Part shown: in pieces, positions 46,601-54,094 of the stretch
How the letters are laid out: every line of letters starts with the position of its first letter
Numbering within the stretch: the stretch's first letter is position 1
NCBI RefSeq assembly: GCF_000382705.1
Contig: NZ_ARQE01000001.1
Span: 663,551 to 727,550, forward strand
Reading direction: 5' to 3'
Source: Aureimonas ureilytica DSM 18598 = NBRC 106430
GTDB taxonomy: Bacteria > Pseudomonadota > Alphaproteobacteria > Rhizobiales > Rhizobiaceae
Length of the DNA stretch: 64,000 nt
The notes under the pieces: model-generated
What the model saw: only the letters and a program-made list of their open reading frames with translations
Databases searched by the model: none
Told to the model about the DNA's origin: nothing
Position numbers and translations under genes: made by a program

Positions 46601-47197
46601 AGTGATCGAGCTCTCAATCTGGTCGCGGGTCAGCAGATCGAAGCCGAGGCCAAACTTCTCAGCCATTTCTTCCTGCCACTGCTCCACCAAGCTGCCAGGT
46701 GCGACAATGAGGCAGCGCTCTAGGTCGCCCCGGATCATCAGCTCCTTGATAAGCAGCCCCGCCATGACCGTCTTACCGGCGCCCGGATCGTCCGCGAGGA
46801 GGAACCGCAGCGGCTGTCGAGGCAGCATCTCTGCGTAGACTGCCGTGATCTGATGGGGCAGCGCCTCGATCTGTGAAGCGCTGACCGCCAGGTAGGGATC
46901 GAATAGGTGCGCAAGGCGAATGCGGTTCGCCTCCGACGCTAGCCGCAACAGTCCGCCATCGGCATCGAAGGCATAGGCGCGGCCCGCCTCTACGAACTCG
47001 AAGCCAGCTTCTTCGCCGCGAAAAACCAGCCGCTCGCCGACTTTTCCGTCCGCGCGGAAGATGAGGTTTAGCGCGTCCTCCCCGAAGCGAGAAACCGACA
47101 CGACCTCAGCCACGCCGCCGGGGGCAAGACCACGCAACCGCGCGCCGGGCTTCAGATCGTCAAACACGCGCAATCCTGACGTGAAAACACAATTCAT
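43646..47197 (-). CDS. SNF2-type helicase with C-terminal DUF3883 nuclease-like domain
   Basis: An 1183-residue superfamily 2 ATPase. Walker A is DDPGAGKTVMA (Lys142), motif Ia VAPGSLVEQWQEE, DEAH at about 236-240, LLLMSATPHNGK, then RFGRIHRIGQ as motif VI near 620. A helical part follows and the last 140 residues hold DUF3883, with WDIES and LIEVKGR that match a PD-(D/E)XK nuclease fold. It is the first gene of the operon. Together with the methyltransferase this suggests a modification-plus-translocating-nuclease system. Confidence 0.88.
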   Translation of the reverse strand: MNCVFTSGLRVFDDLKPGARLRGLAPGGVAEVVSVSRFGEDALNLIFRADGKVGERLVFRGEEAGFEFVEAGRAYAFDADGGLLRLASEANRIRLAHLFDPYLAVSASQIEALPHQITAVYAEMLPRQPLRFLLADDPGAGKTVMAGLLIKELMIRGDLERCLIVAPGSLVEQWQEEMAEKFGLGFDLLTRDQIESSITGNPFVERNRLIMRLDMAARSDELKAKLQAAPDWDLIICDEAHRMAASYFGGEVKETQRHKLGKLLGTRTRNLLLMSATPHNGKEADFQLFMGLLDADRFEGRFREGVHKADVSDMMRRLTKEELYRFDGTPLFPERLAYTASYELSPDEAYLYAAVTTYVREEMNRADQGGDGSRRNSVGFALQILQRRLASSPAAIHRSLERRRKRLEERLREERMGRGAGPLTHAPALPTYDPDDLDEATGEENEVAEEAIVDAATAAQTVAELEAEIVILRDLEERALRLKLSGQDAKWRELESILDEPMMMDPATGLRRKILIFTEPKDTLEYLQQKITSRFGDPAAVTVIHGGVAREARRAAIAAFNSDPVVRVMIANDAAGEGVNLQRGAHLMVNYDLPWNPNRLEQRFGRIHRIGQTEVCHLWNLCASNTREGEVYGRLLEKLKEAREALGGRVFDVLGELFEGHALRDLLVDAIRYGDRPETKAELFRKVDGAVDVGAIEQLVAERKLTSEGMDPNSVAAVREEMERAQARRLQPHFISSFFREAFTVLGGRIAEREKGRFEITRVPSVLKERDRLIGRGDPVLDRYARVTFEKALIPGQPQAELLAPGHPLLDAAVDVVLERFGPLLGQGAVLVDDTDDSIEPRLLVYLEHAVRDGRVARSGEPRVISQRLQFIHLRADGTAADGGSAPYLDYRPITAEERAAVADAIDAPWLTNGVEERALGHAIASLVPEHLAEVKRRKLAEIDKVEREVRARLTREINYWDARAARLREEERAGKEQRVNASNAEATAQRLVERLHKRQEELDRERQVTALPPVLKGAALVIPNGLLSARTALAPVPAGNFVCEDPAARIVVELAAMEAVMAHERALGHSPVDVSAHKKGWDIESRDGSGGPLRLIEVKGRHADARDVIITKNEILASLNAPDAFHLALVSVANGFAHQPVYVQRFFRRELGFAETAVVFNLNDLLSLATKGTGAHGGIRGN

Positions 47198-47492
47198 ACC
47201 ATAGCTGTCGGCCCTGCGGATGCGAAGTCTTCACCGTTGTTATCCTGTGGCTCTTGCCTGCCATGGCCGCGAAATGCATAGATTGACAGGACAGGCGCTC
47301 TACCGCCAGCGGGAAGGCTTTGTCACCAACTGGATGTAGCTTGAGCGTCGCCGAGCGGTATTGCTGGTGCCGCGCATTCACTGGCGTCAACCAGGCCAAT
47401 GTCATTGTCAGCCGGCGGAGCTTGGTTGATCCCTCAATCGAGGTTGGCAGTGGGATGTCGAACTCGTCTCGGATATCCTGCCCGATGTCGGC
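47198..47492. other. Promoter side of the helicase operon
   Basis: About 300 bases with no supported gene; the four-gene operon on the minus strand should be transcribed from here. A short frame on the minus strand at 47160-47405 has no recognisable product. Confidence 0.45.
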
Positions 47493-47760
47493 TTAGGTGA
47501 AGAAGATTGCGCGTTCGGCGGCGCAGTCCAGCACGCGATCGGTGTTCGGCGTGCATAACCGGGAAATCGGGAGATGTTGTCGCAAAAGCGCTGCCAATTT
47601 TCTATTCAGTCGCCACACAACAAGCGTGTCGCCCGCGTGCCAGTGGCTCAGCACCTCCAAGAGTCCCCGCCGCTCTGCAGCCGCTCCCGATGCGTGTTCG
47701 GAAAAGGTGCGCTCGCAACCCGCTGCCTTCAACGCGTCCAGCTACGACCGCTTTCGTTAC
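47493..47760 (-). pseudogene. Decayed Tn3-family resolvase fragment
   Basis: The minus-strand translation LDALKAAGCERTFSE, then ASGAAAERRGLLEVLSHW and GDTLVVWRLNR, is the middle of a serine resolvase of the Tn3 type. The N-terminal catalytic Ser segment is missing, an in-frame TAG precedes LDALKAAG, and the frame derails after the second Leu/Arg segment. It is a relic of a transposon at the edge of the DUF499/DUF1156 module. Confidence 0.7.
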
Positions 47761-47826
47761 CTGCTCAGCTGATCGCGGACTGACGGCTTTCCGCCCTTCA
47801 ACGACATAGGAAATGACTTCCGCTCC

Positions 47827-47878
47827 GCGCCCATCCCGGTCATAAGTGGTAGGGTTTCGCTGCCCCGAAAGCAGACAT
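47827..47878 (+). repeat. Degenerate 52-bp direct repeat, copy 2
   Basis: GCGCCCATCCCGGTCATAAG (first 20 bases) differs from copy 1 at 36471 at one position and the following 32 bases align without gaps. It lies between the resolvase relic and the Hachiman genes. Confidence 0.55.
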
Positions 47879-47933
47879 TGTGGGCCCATCCGAGTTCATA
47901 CGGCACACGGGGTGCTGACAGCTGATAAGTAGC

Positions 47934-50900
47934 TCACGCAGCCGAAAGGTCGTCCGGCCCAAGATAGCTGATATCGATCCTACTGATTTCCTGCGCCACC
48001 TGTGCACGGAGCAATCCAGCTCGCTCCGGATTGATCGCAGCCTCTAAAGTGCCAAGCGGAACGCTGTCGATTGAAAGCACTTTTGGCTGACCCGCCCAGT
48101 CGTGAATCTGGACTGCAGTGCCGGGCGGAGGGGGCGCGCCGAGCCACGTTACATTCGCCGAGTAGCGCCGATCGGCCCAAGTGCGCTTCTCGGCCGGTGT
48201 GAAACTATGGACGAACTCCACCCAAATCTGCTTCGTTTCCACCGTGGGCCAGTCGGGCAACGCACTCCAAGCGACGACGGCCTCGGAATTAAGCCACTGC
48301 CGCAATTCTCGGCCGGTCGTGAACGTCGCCGCCGTATCGGTAACTGCTTTGATAGCGGCGAGCCGCGAATTGAAGCCGGCCTGTATAAGGATCGAAGCCG
48401 AGCGATTGAGCGTGCCCGTTTCGACCGCGGGGACCGCGAGGCCGAGTTCATGATCCTCTAGAGCGAGGTCGAACACCCCTACCTTGTCGCCGTTGGCAGC
48501 GGCGCGGACGCGGATCGCCTCCATCGCCCAAGGCAGCCGATAGACGAGGCCGCCCTCGACGAATTGCAAGGTCTCCGAGGCCTGAGCGGCGCCCAGCGCC
48601 GCAAGCGGTTGGCCAAGCAGCCATGCACGCAGGATGTCGCGCCAGTTCGCCGGCAAGGGATCGGGAGTGAAAGGATAAAAGGCGAAGACCCGCTCGGCGA
48701 GGCCGGTGATCGCGGCGATCGCCGCCTCGGCGTCGCCTGCGAGGATCGCGCCGTTGGCCTGGATGAGAAGCAGATTGGCGTCAGCGGCGATGGCGTCGAG
48801 CGCGTGGCCAGTCGTCAATCCAACCCCGGCCAGGAAATAGCCGCGGCGCTGGGCGGCTGTCGACTGACTCCAGATCAGCCGGCTTCGCGAAACGAGACCT
48901 GCCTTGAGCACCTGCTGGGTAAGCGCGTCCTGGCGCTGCAGGCGACGGTGCCACAAAGAGGATTGAAGGATGTCGTCGAGCGCGGCCTCAATGTCTTCGT
49001 CGGGGATGTCGTTCTCCCCAATGAGGCTGAGGATCGCCGTGTCGAGCGTTGCGACGTGCCGTTCCCAATCGCCGAAAGCGCGCTCACGATCCTTGGGTTT
49101 TTCGTTGGCGACTTCGGGGAAGGTCCAGGCGGCCGCATTGTTGACGACATACTCGACGAGCTGATTGAGATCGCCGCCGATGCGCGCGCGCATCCGCATC
49201 AACAGCATCGCGACCAGCCGCACGAGGCCACTTTCCATCTCGCGCGCGCCGAGGTCGGTAATAAGGGCTTCCCAGTTGCGTCGTTTCTTGGCGATCTCGT
49301 CGAACATCGGAAAGAGAACGATACCCTCGACATCGACATAGGCGCGGCCAGCACGACCGATGACGTTCTTGAACTCGCTGATCTCGATGCGCTCGCCAGC
49401 CCGGTGAAGTGAAAACATGACGACGGCAGTGGCCGAAAGATTGAGGCCCTGCGCCAAGGTCGGCGACGAGATCGTGACCTTGAGGACATTCTCGCGCAGC
49501 AGGCGCTCGACCTCCTTTCTATAGGCCGTGGGCAGCGCGCCGTGGTGAAGCGCGACGCCGAGGCGCAGGCACGTCAAGATGGCGCTGTCGGCGCCCAGCC
49601 ATTCCTCGCCGAGTGCGATCGCCGTGTTTAGACGGTTGGGGTCGGCTTCAAACAGTGAACGCAGGGCGCCGCGTTCATGCAAATCGCCAATAACATCGGC
49701 GAACGGCTCGACGCCGCGCCGCTCGGGGCAAAAGATCAGAACCGTCTGACCATCATCCACGAGCCGCCAAGCCGTTGCAATGCAGAGTTCGCGCTGGTTG
49801 TCGGGGAAGAGGCGCGTGCGGCGACGCTTCGGTGGGGTCCAGTTCGGCGGGGCCGCGCCGGTGAGGAAGCGCTGAACCCAGGGCCGCTCGTCGCCGACCC
49901 GCAGGTTGAGCCGCGCAGTGGGCGACGTCCACACCACTTCGCCGAAGCGCAGTCGGGTCGGTCGCCAGTCGTTCTTGATCAGCCCTCCCGGATGATCGCG
50001 GCGAAGCCAAGCGGCAAAGTCGTCGAGCTGGTCGCCATTGGGCAGGATCGCCGAAAGACAGACGATCCGTCGCTCCTGCGCGTCCGGGCGGCGAAGAAGC
50101 CGTTGGATCTGCACCTCGTAACGGACTTCGCGCTCGTTGGGGCCGATCATATGGCCTTCGTCGAAGACCAGCAGGCCGACATCGTTGAGAAGCGAGGGAT
50201 CGTTGCGCAGGGCAAAGTCGAGCTTCTCGGGCGTCGCAACCACTATGTTGCGCTCGCGGATCGCGTCTTCGTCGAAGCCGCTGACACCGATGCTGCCATA
50301 TAGGGCTGAGATGGTCTTGCCGAGTGGGCCGAAAGTTCGCTGCAACGTGGTTTCGGTCTGTGCCGACAGCGCGCGCAGCGGGGTGACGAAGACCACCCGC
50401 TTGCCGCCGGCGAGGCAGCGCAGGATGCAGAGTTCGGCGATACGGGTCTTGCCAGCACTTGTCGGAAGCGACACCACTAGGTCGTCGGACTGGTCTGCGG
50501 TCCGAGCGGCCGCCTCGGTCTGCGACGGCCAAAGGTCGATCTCCGCCTTTGGACGACGCTGCAGCAGGGCAATGAACAGCTCGCGCAGCGGCAGCCAGTC
50601 GGCCGCGGCCCCGCCGGCGGGCTGAAGCGGAATCCTCTCGTGGAAAGTGCTCGACCAGAGGTCCGTGAGAAGGTGGATCGCGACGCGATGTGCCCACCAT
50701 TGCGGCAGCATGTTCATCTCGCTGCAAATCGCGAGGTTGGTGCGAAGCCGTTCCAGCGCCTGGTCGACCAACGGCCGTTCGCCGCGTTCCAGAGCGAGCA
50801 GGAAAAGCGACATGGCGGCCATGAAGGCGTCGGTGAGCGCTATATCGAGGCCGTCGAAAAGGAAGTCGTTGCCGTACTCGGGCGCGGCGGCGGCTCTGGC

Positions 50901-51449
50901 CTGATCGAGTTTGGCCTGGATGTCCGCGGCGATCCGTGCGTCGCTGCCCTGGCCGGACGCGCGATAGTCGAGGACACTGGAGCGCAGGGCGCCGAAACTG
51001 CGGCGCATCAACTGCGCCAAGGCCCGCTCGACAGGCGAAAAGTTCTCTTCGGTCTCGACGATGGCGAGCAGCGAATAGGCGCGCGCCGACAGATGGGCGA
51101 GATGATAGGCCGCAGCGGCCATGACGAAATGGAAGTCGCGATCGACCTCCTGGCGGTCGCCTTTGGCCATTACGGCCTCAAGCGCGGTTGCCGCCTGCTC
51201 GAAGGCGGTCCGCGCGTGGGCAGCGTCGCCGCCGAGATCGCGAAGGCGCAGGCCGAGGCCCAGTAAGGCATAAGCGTAGGAATGGAGATCGTAGCTGAGC
51301 TGGGGAGCGAAGGCGGGTGCGTCGGCCGGGAGGGCGCCGTCGCGCCAGATGATCGCGCGGGCCTGGCCGCGTGCGATCAGCCGCCCCCGAAAGCCGGCGG
51401 TCGCAGCTTCTGCGATGTCGGCCGCGATCGCTTCAGGGGTTGTTGGCAT
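47934..51449 (-). CDS. hamB: Hachiman helicase HamB
   Basis: An 1171-residue Ski2-like DExH helicase. The N-terminal 290 residues are helical. The ATPase core has LPTSAGKTRIA (Walker A), VTPLRALSAQ (Ia), LLVFDEGHM (DEGH, about residue 435), CLSAILPNG (III) and VIGRAGRAYVDVEG (VI, about 695). A winged-helix and a long C-terminal region follow. Its start lies within the last 17 bases of hamA, the usual HamA-HamB order. In the Hachiman system HamB senses damaged or phage DNA and restrains or releases the HamA nuclease. Confidence 0.87.
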   Translation of the reverse strand: MPTTPEAIAADIAEAATAGFRGRLIARGQARAIIWRDGALPADAPAFAPQLSYDLHSYAYALLGLGLRLRDLGGDAAHARTAFEQAATALEAVMAKGDRQEVDRDFHFVMAAAAYHLAHLSARAYSLLAIVETEENFSPVERALAQLMRRSFGALRSSVLDYRASGQGSDARIAADIQAKLDQARAAAAPEYGNDFLFDGLDIALTDAFMAAMSLFLLALERGERPLVDQALERLRTNLAICSEMNMLPQWWAHRVAIHLLTDLWSSTFHERIPLQPAGGAAADWLPLRELFIALLQRRPKAEIDLWPSQTEAAARTADQSDDLVVSLPTSAGKTRIAELCILRCLAGGKRVVFVTPLRALSAQTETTLQRTFGPLGKTISALYGSIGVSGFDEDAIRERNIVVATPEKLDFALRNDPSLLNDVGLLVFDEGHMIGPNEREVRYEVQIQRLLRRPDAQERRIVCLSAILPNGDQLDDFAAWLRRDHPGGLIKNDWRPTRLRFGEVVWTSPTARLNLRVGDERPWVQRFLTGAAPPNWTPPKRRRTRLFPDNQRELCIATAWRLVDDGQTVLIFCPERRGVEPFADVIGDLHERGALRSLFEADPNRLNTAIALGEEWLGADSAILTCLRLGVALHHGALPTAYRKEVERLLRENVLKVTISSPTLAQGLNLSATAVVMFSLHRAGERIEISEFKNVIGRAGRAYVDVEGIVLFPMFDEIAKKRRNWEALITDLGAREMESGLVRLVAMLLMRMRARIGGDLNQLVEYVVNNAAAWTFPEVANEKPKDRERAFGDWERHVATLDTAILSLIGENDIPDEDIEAALDDILQSSLWHRRLQRQDALTQQVLKAGLVSRSRLIWSQSTAAQRRGYFLAGVGLTTGHALDAIAADANLLLIQANGAILAGDAEAAIAAITGLAERVFAFYPFTPDPLPANWRDILRAWLLGQPLAALGAAQASETLQFVEGGLVYRLPWAMEAIRVRAAANGDKVGVFDLALEDHELGLAVPAVETGTLNRSASILIQAGFNSRLAAIKAVTDTAATFTTGRELRQWLNSEAVVAWSALPDWPTVETKQIWVEFVHSFTPAEKRTWADRRYSANVTWLGAPPPPGTAVQIHDWAGQPKVLSIDSVPLGTLEAAINPERAGLLRAQVAQEISRIDISYLGPDDLSAA

Positions 51450-52212
51450 TGGCGATCACTCGATCATAAACCGCGCCAATGAAGGCGGCGTGCCCCTCCA
51501 CGCGCAGTCCGATGCCCCATTGGTTGATGGAGCCGGGATAGGCCTGAAGGGAGGTGGTCAGCAACGCGTCGGGCGCGTTCCCGGAGAATGTGAAAAGCAG
51601 ATGCTTGACGTTCTGCGGAGGGATGCCGTGTTTGAGCAAAGCGTCGTCGATCGCATCGGCCAGCGGCAGGTTGTGGAGCTCGAGCAAGCGGGCGGAGATG
51701 AAGGACAGGGCGTGCGCCGAGGGCAACCCGCCGTCCTTGTCGAGGCCGGCACGCGCGTCGGTCAGAACCTGGGCGGTAAGCGCGGCGCGGCTCTTCGCCT
51801 CGGTTTTAAGGAAATGCAGGCGCTGCGACTGGGCGTCCTGGAGGATACCGATCACGTCGTCGCCGCGCATCGCCATGTTGCGATGGTCCTTCCAGCGCAA
51901 CCGCTTGATCGGCGCACGGTAGCCGCCGCTATGCGCGTCGATCCATTCGGTCGCGTAAATCTCGCCAAGATCGCCCGACCGGATTTGCTTGGTCGTCGGC
52001 AGCTTGCCCTCGATCAGCGCGGCGGCCATGGGCTTGCCGAGCCGGGCGAGCGCGCGCGCCATCTGTTCCTCCGACGCATAGTGCGCGGGTACGATAGCCG
52101 CCGTCGCTTGGATGCCGACGGCGAGGTTTCCGGCTTGGCCCGTCATCACTCGACGATGATGGTTTCCCACGGGTTGATCGACCGAAATGCACCAATTATT
52201 GAACTGCGCCAC
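51433..52212 (-). CDS. hamA: Hachiman nuclease HamA (DUF1837)
   Basis: A 259-residue DUF1837 protein. The PD-(D/E)XK pocket is visible: SGDLGEIYATE (Glu84), RGDDVIGI (Asp118/119) and KTEAKSR (Glu138, Lys140). The start is a GTG at 52212, eight bases after GGGAGG and 15 bases after the stop of the endonuclease gene. Family knowledge: HamA is held inactive by HamB and degrades DNA on activation, giving abortive infection. The tight spacing puts the Mrr-like endonuclease gene in the same operon. Confidence 0.85.
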   Translation of the reverse strand: MAQFNNWCISVDQPVGNHHRRVMTGQAGNLAVGIQATAAIVPAHYASEEQMARALARLGKPMAAALIEGKLPTTKQIRSGDLGEIYATEWIDAHSGGYRAPIKRLRWKDHRNMAMRGDDVIGILQDAQSQRLHFLKTEAKSRAALTAQVLTDARAGLDKDGGLPSAHALSFISARLLELHNLPLADAIDDALLKHGIPPQNVKHLLFTFSGNAPDALLTTSLQAYPGSINQWGIGLRVEGHAAFIGAVYDRVIANANNP

Positions 52213-52227
52213 TCTTTTTCCTCCCGG

Positions 52228-53181
52228 TCACAGAGGAAAGAGGTCGCGGACGCGGATGAACGGCGCGCCGGTTTCAGCGGCGCGGCGGACTTTACGTTCG
52301 AGAACCTGATTGAGTGGGACTTCGCGGTCGAGCATTTCGTAAAGGTCGAGACCATCCATGCAGATGACGCGCTTGCCGCGTCCGAAGGCGGCGAGGCCGT
52401 CCTCGGTGAAGCCGCTATTGCTGACAAAGAGGCCGCGGGTCCAGGCGGCCTTCTGCTCGATCTTGCCGTGGAAGGTGTGCAATTCGGCGACGCCGATGGG
52501 CTGACCGTGCCATTTGGCTTCGAGGAGGTAGATATCACTTCCGAGTTGAAAGCTGCCGTCGATCTGCTCGCCGCGCAGACGGAAGGGCTCCTGTGCGGCC
52601 AGGCCGAAGGCATCGAAGAGGCCTTTGAGAAAGCCTTCGAACGCATAGCCGCGTGCGTGCGGTGCCCGCGCCGTGACCTGTAGCAGGTCGGCTTTGATCT
52701 TGGCGATCGCCGCGCGGTCGACGGTTGTCGGCTGTGGGGGGGCAGAGGGACGCTGTGGCGTAGCACCGCGAGAGAGGCGGCTGATCAGGCCTTGGTAGCG
52801 TGTCTCGGCGTTGGCGACCGGATCCCCGTCGCTGGAGCGGGCGAAATACTCGCTGCGATATTCCCAGAGCGCTTCTAGGGCACGAACGGCGGTCGCGTCA
52901 TCGCAGGTCTGGAGGAAATAGCGGAGGCGTTTTCCCTTCGATCCGCCTTTCGCCGAGTATTTTGGATCGTCGATATTCACCTTGAGCTCAAAGGCAAAGA
53001 AGTCTGCGAAGCTGCTGTCGGAAAAATCCAACACGAAGCCCGGACCGCGGACGAAATTCACAAGGTCGTCGACCAATCTCAAGTCGATGGAGCGGATCGA
53101 GCTAATGGCTTGTCTCCATGGGAGAAGCGCACAGAACCGGATGGTGTCTAATGCTGAAGTCGGCGACACTGCAACCGTCAC
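52228..53181 (-). CDS. Mrr-like restriction endonuclease leading the Hachiman operon
   Basis: A protein of up to 317 residues. The N-terminal domain (LRLVDDLVNFV, VLDFSDSSFADFF, NIDDPKY, KRLRYFL) is one shared by several predicted defence effectors. The C-terminal domain is Mrr-like: YAFEGFLKGLF, then EQIDGSF (Asp208), LLEAKWHG (Glu221, Lys223) and TRGLFVSNSGFTEDG. The longest frame starts at a GTG with no ribosome site; a TTG at 53082 just before the conserved LRLVDD is as likely. It precedes hamA by 15 bases and may be an additional effector or a methylation-dependent nuclease. Confidence 0.78.
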   Translation of the reverse strand: MTVAVSPTSALDTIRFCALLPWRQAISSIRSIDLRLVDDLVNFVRGPGFVLDFSDSSFADFFAFELKVNIDDPKYSAKGGSKGKRLRYFLQTCDDATAVRALEALWEYRSEYFARSSDGDPVANAETRYQGLISRLSRGATPQRPSAPPQPTTVDRAAIAKIKADLLQVTARAPHARGYAFEGFLKGLFDAFGLAAQEPFRLRGEQIDGSFQLGSDIYLLEAKWHGQPIGVAELHTFHGKIEQKAAWTRGLFVSNSGFTEDGLAAFGRGKRVICMDGLDLYEMLDREVPLNQVLERKVRRAAETGAPFIRVRDLFPL

Positions 53182-53257
53182 GAGAACTCGGCCTACGTGG
53201 GGTGCTGGTGGGCAGGCAGCCGGGCTGGACGTGCCCGAGACAAAGGTGGAGGGCGGA

Positions 53258-54094
53258 GTGAAGCGGGACGCGCAGCGGATTAGTGCAAGTTTCGAGACAA
53301 CTGACGACCTCCTGTGGCAGGCTGTGGCCGGACGATTGCCGACGCTCGGGATCGTTACGCTTGGCCGTTCGGGCCGGATCGGGCCGCTGGTCGAATTGGC
53401 GATGGCGATGTCTGTCTTGTCCGACGCCTATACCGGCGTGACGGTCGAGCCGCCGGTATTTCTTCAGATCACCCGCGCGCTTCGGGAAGGGGCGGTCAGC
53501 GGCGCTGGCGCCCGCGATCGAGCGGGCGTATTCCCGCTCTCGCGCTACGACTCTGATGGTGGTCCCGAATCTCTCGTCTGGGATCAGTGGGCTAAGCATG
53601 CTGAGAACGCGTCCGTCGCGGCAGGACTGGCGCGTGGATCGGCTGCGGGGCTGATGGGTGCCCTCGGCGAGCTGCTGGACAATGTTTTGGCGCATAGCGG
53701 CCGACCGGAGAGCGGCATTGTGGCTTATGCCGCGAGCGACGGCGCCTTCGAGTTCGTCGTCGCGGACGCGGGTCGCGGCGTCCTGGCCAGCCTGCGCGAG
53801 AATCCGAAGTTTGCTGGGCTGTCGGACTCTGGAACGGCACTGCGGGTCGCCGCGTCCGACGGCGCGTCGCGGCATGCGCGAAGCTTGGGTCACGGCTACG
53901 GCATTGGTCAATTGTTTCGCGCACTCACCCATGACGCAGCCGAACTACGCTTTCGAAGCGGTGACTACGCCTTGCGGCTCTGGGGCGACGCCCCAAGCCT
54001 CACCGGGCAGGTGGAGTTGGCGCAGAAGGCTTGGCTGGACGGTCTCACTATCTCGGTGCGCTGTGCGCCGAACACGCCGGGTCGGCGGCCGTAG
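53258..54094 (+). CDS. GHKL-fold ATP-binding protein
   Basis: A 278-residue protein. I choose GTG 53258 because GGAGGG stands four bases upstream; an open frame to 52982 would run into the divergent endonuclease gene. The Bergerat ATP site is seen as GELLDNVLAHS (N box), VADAGRGV (G1) and LGHGYGIGQLF (G2), as in histidine kinases, anti-sigma factors and MutL. There is no HisKA. The N-terminal 120 residues are unassigned. With the STAS-like protein encoded nearby it could act as a serine kinase/anti-sigma type partner switch. It converges on the Cys-rich gene with a 150-base overlap. Confidence 0.78.
   Translation: MKRDAQRISASFETTDDLLWQAVAGRLPTLGIVTLGRSGRIGPLVELAMAMSVLSDAYTGVTVEPPVFLQITRALREGAVSGAGARDRAGVFPLSRYDSDGGPESLVWDQWAKHAENASVAAGLARGSAAGLMGALGELLDNVLAHSGRPESGIVAYAASDGAFEFVVADAGRGVLASLRENPKFAGLSDSGTALRVAASDGASRHARSLGHGYGIGQLFRALTHDAAELRFRSGDYALRLWGDAPSLTGQVELAQKAWLDGLTISVRCAPNTPGRRP

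Noticed and set aside
47160-47405. 81-codon minus-strand frame upstream of the helicase gene
   Set aside because: It overlaps the helicase start, has no ribosome site and no recognisable features; more likely promoter region.
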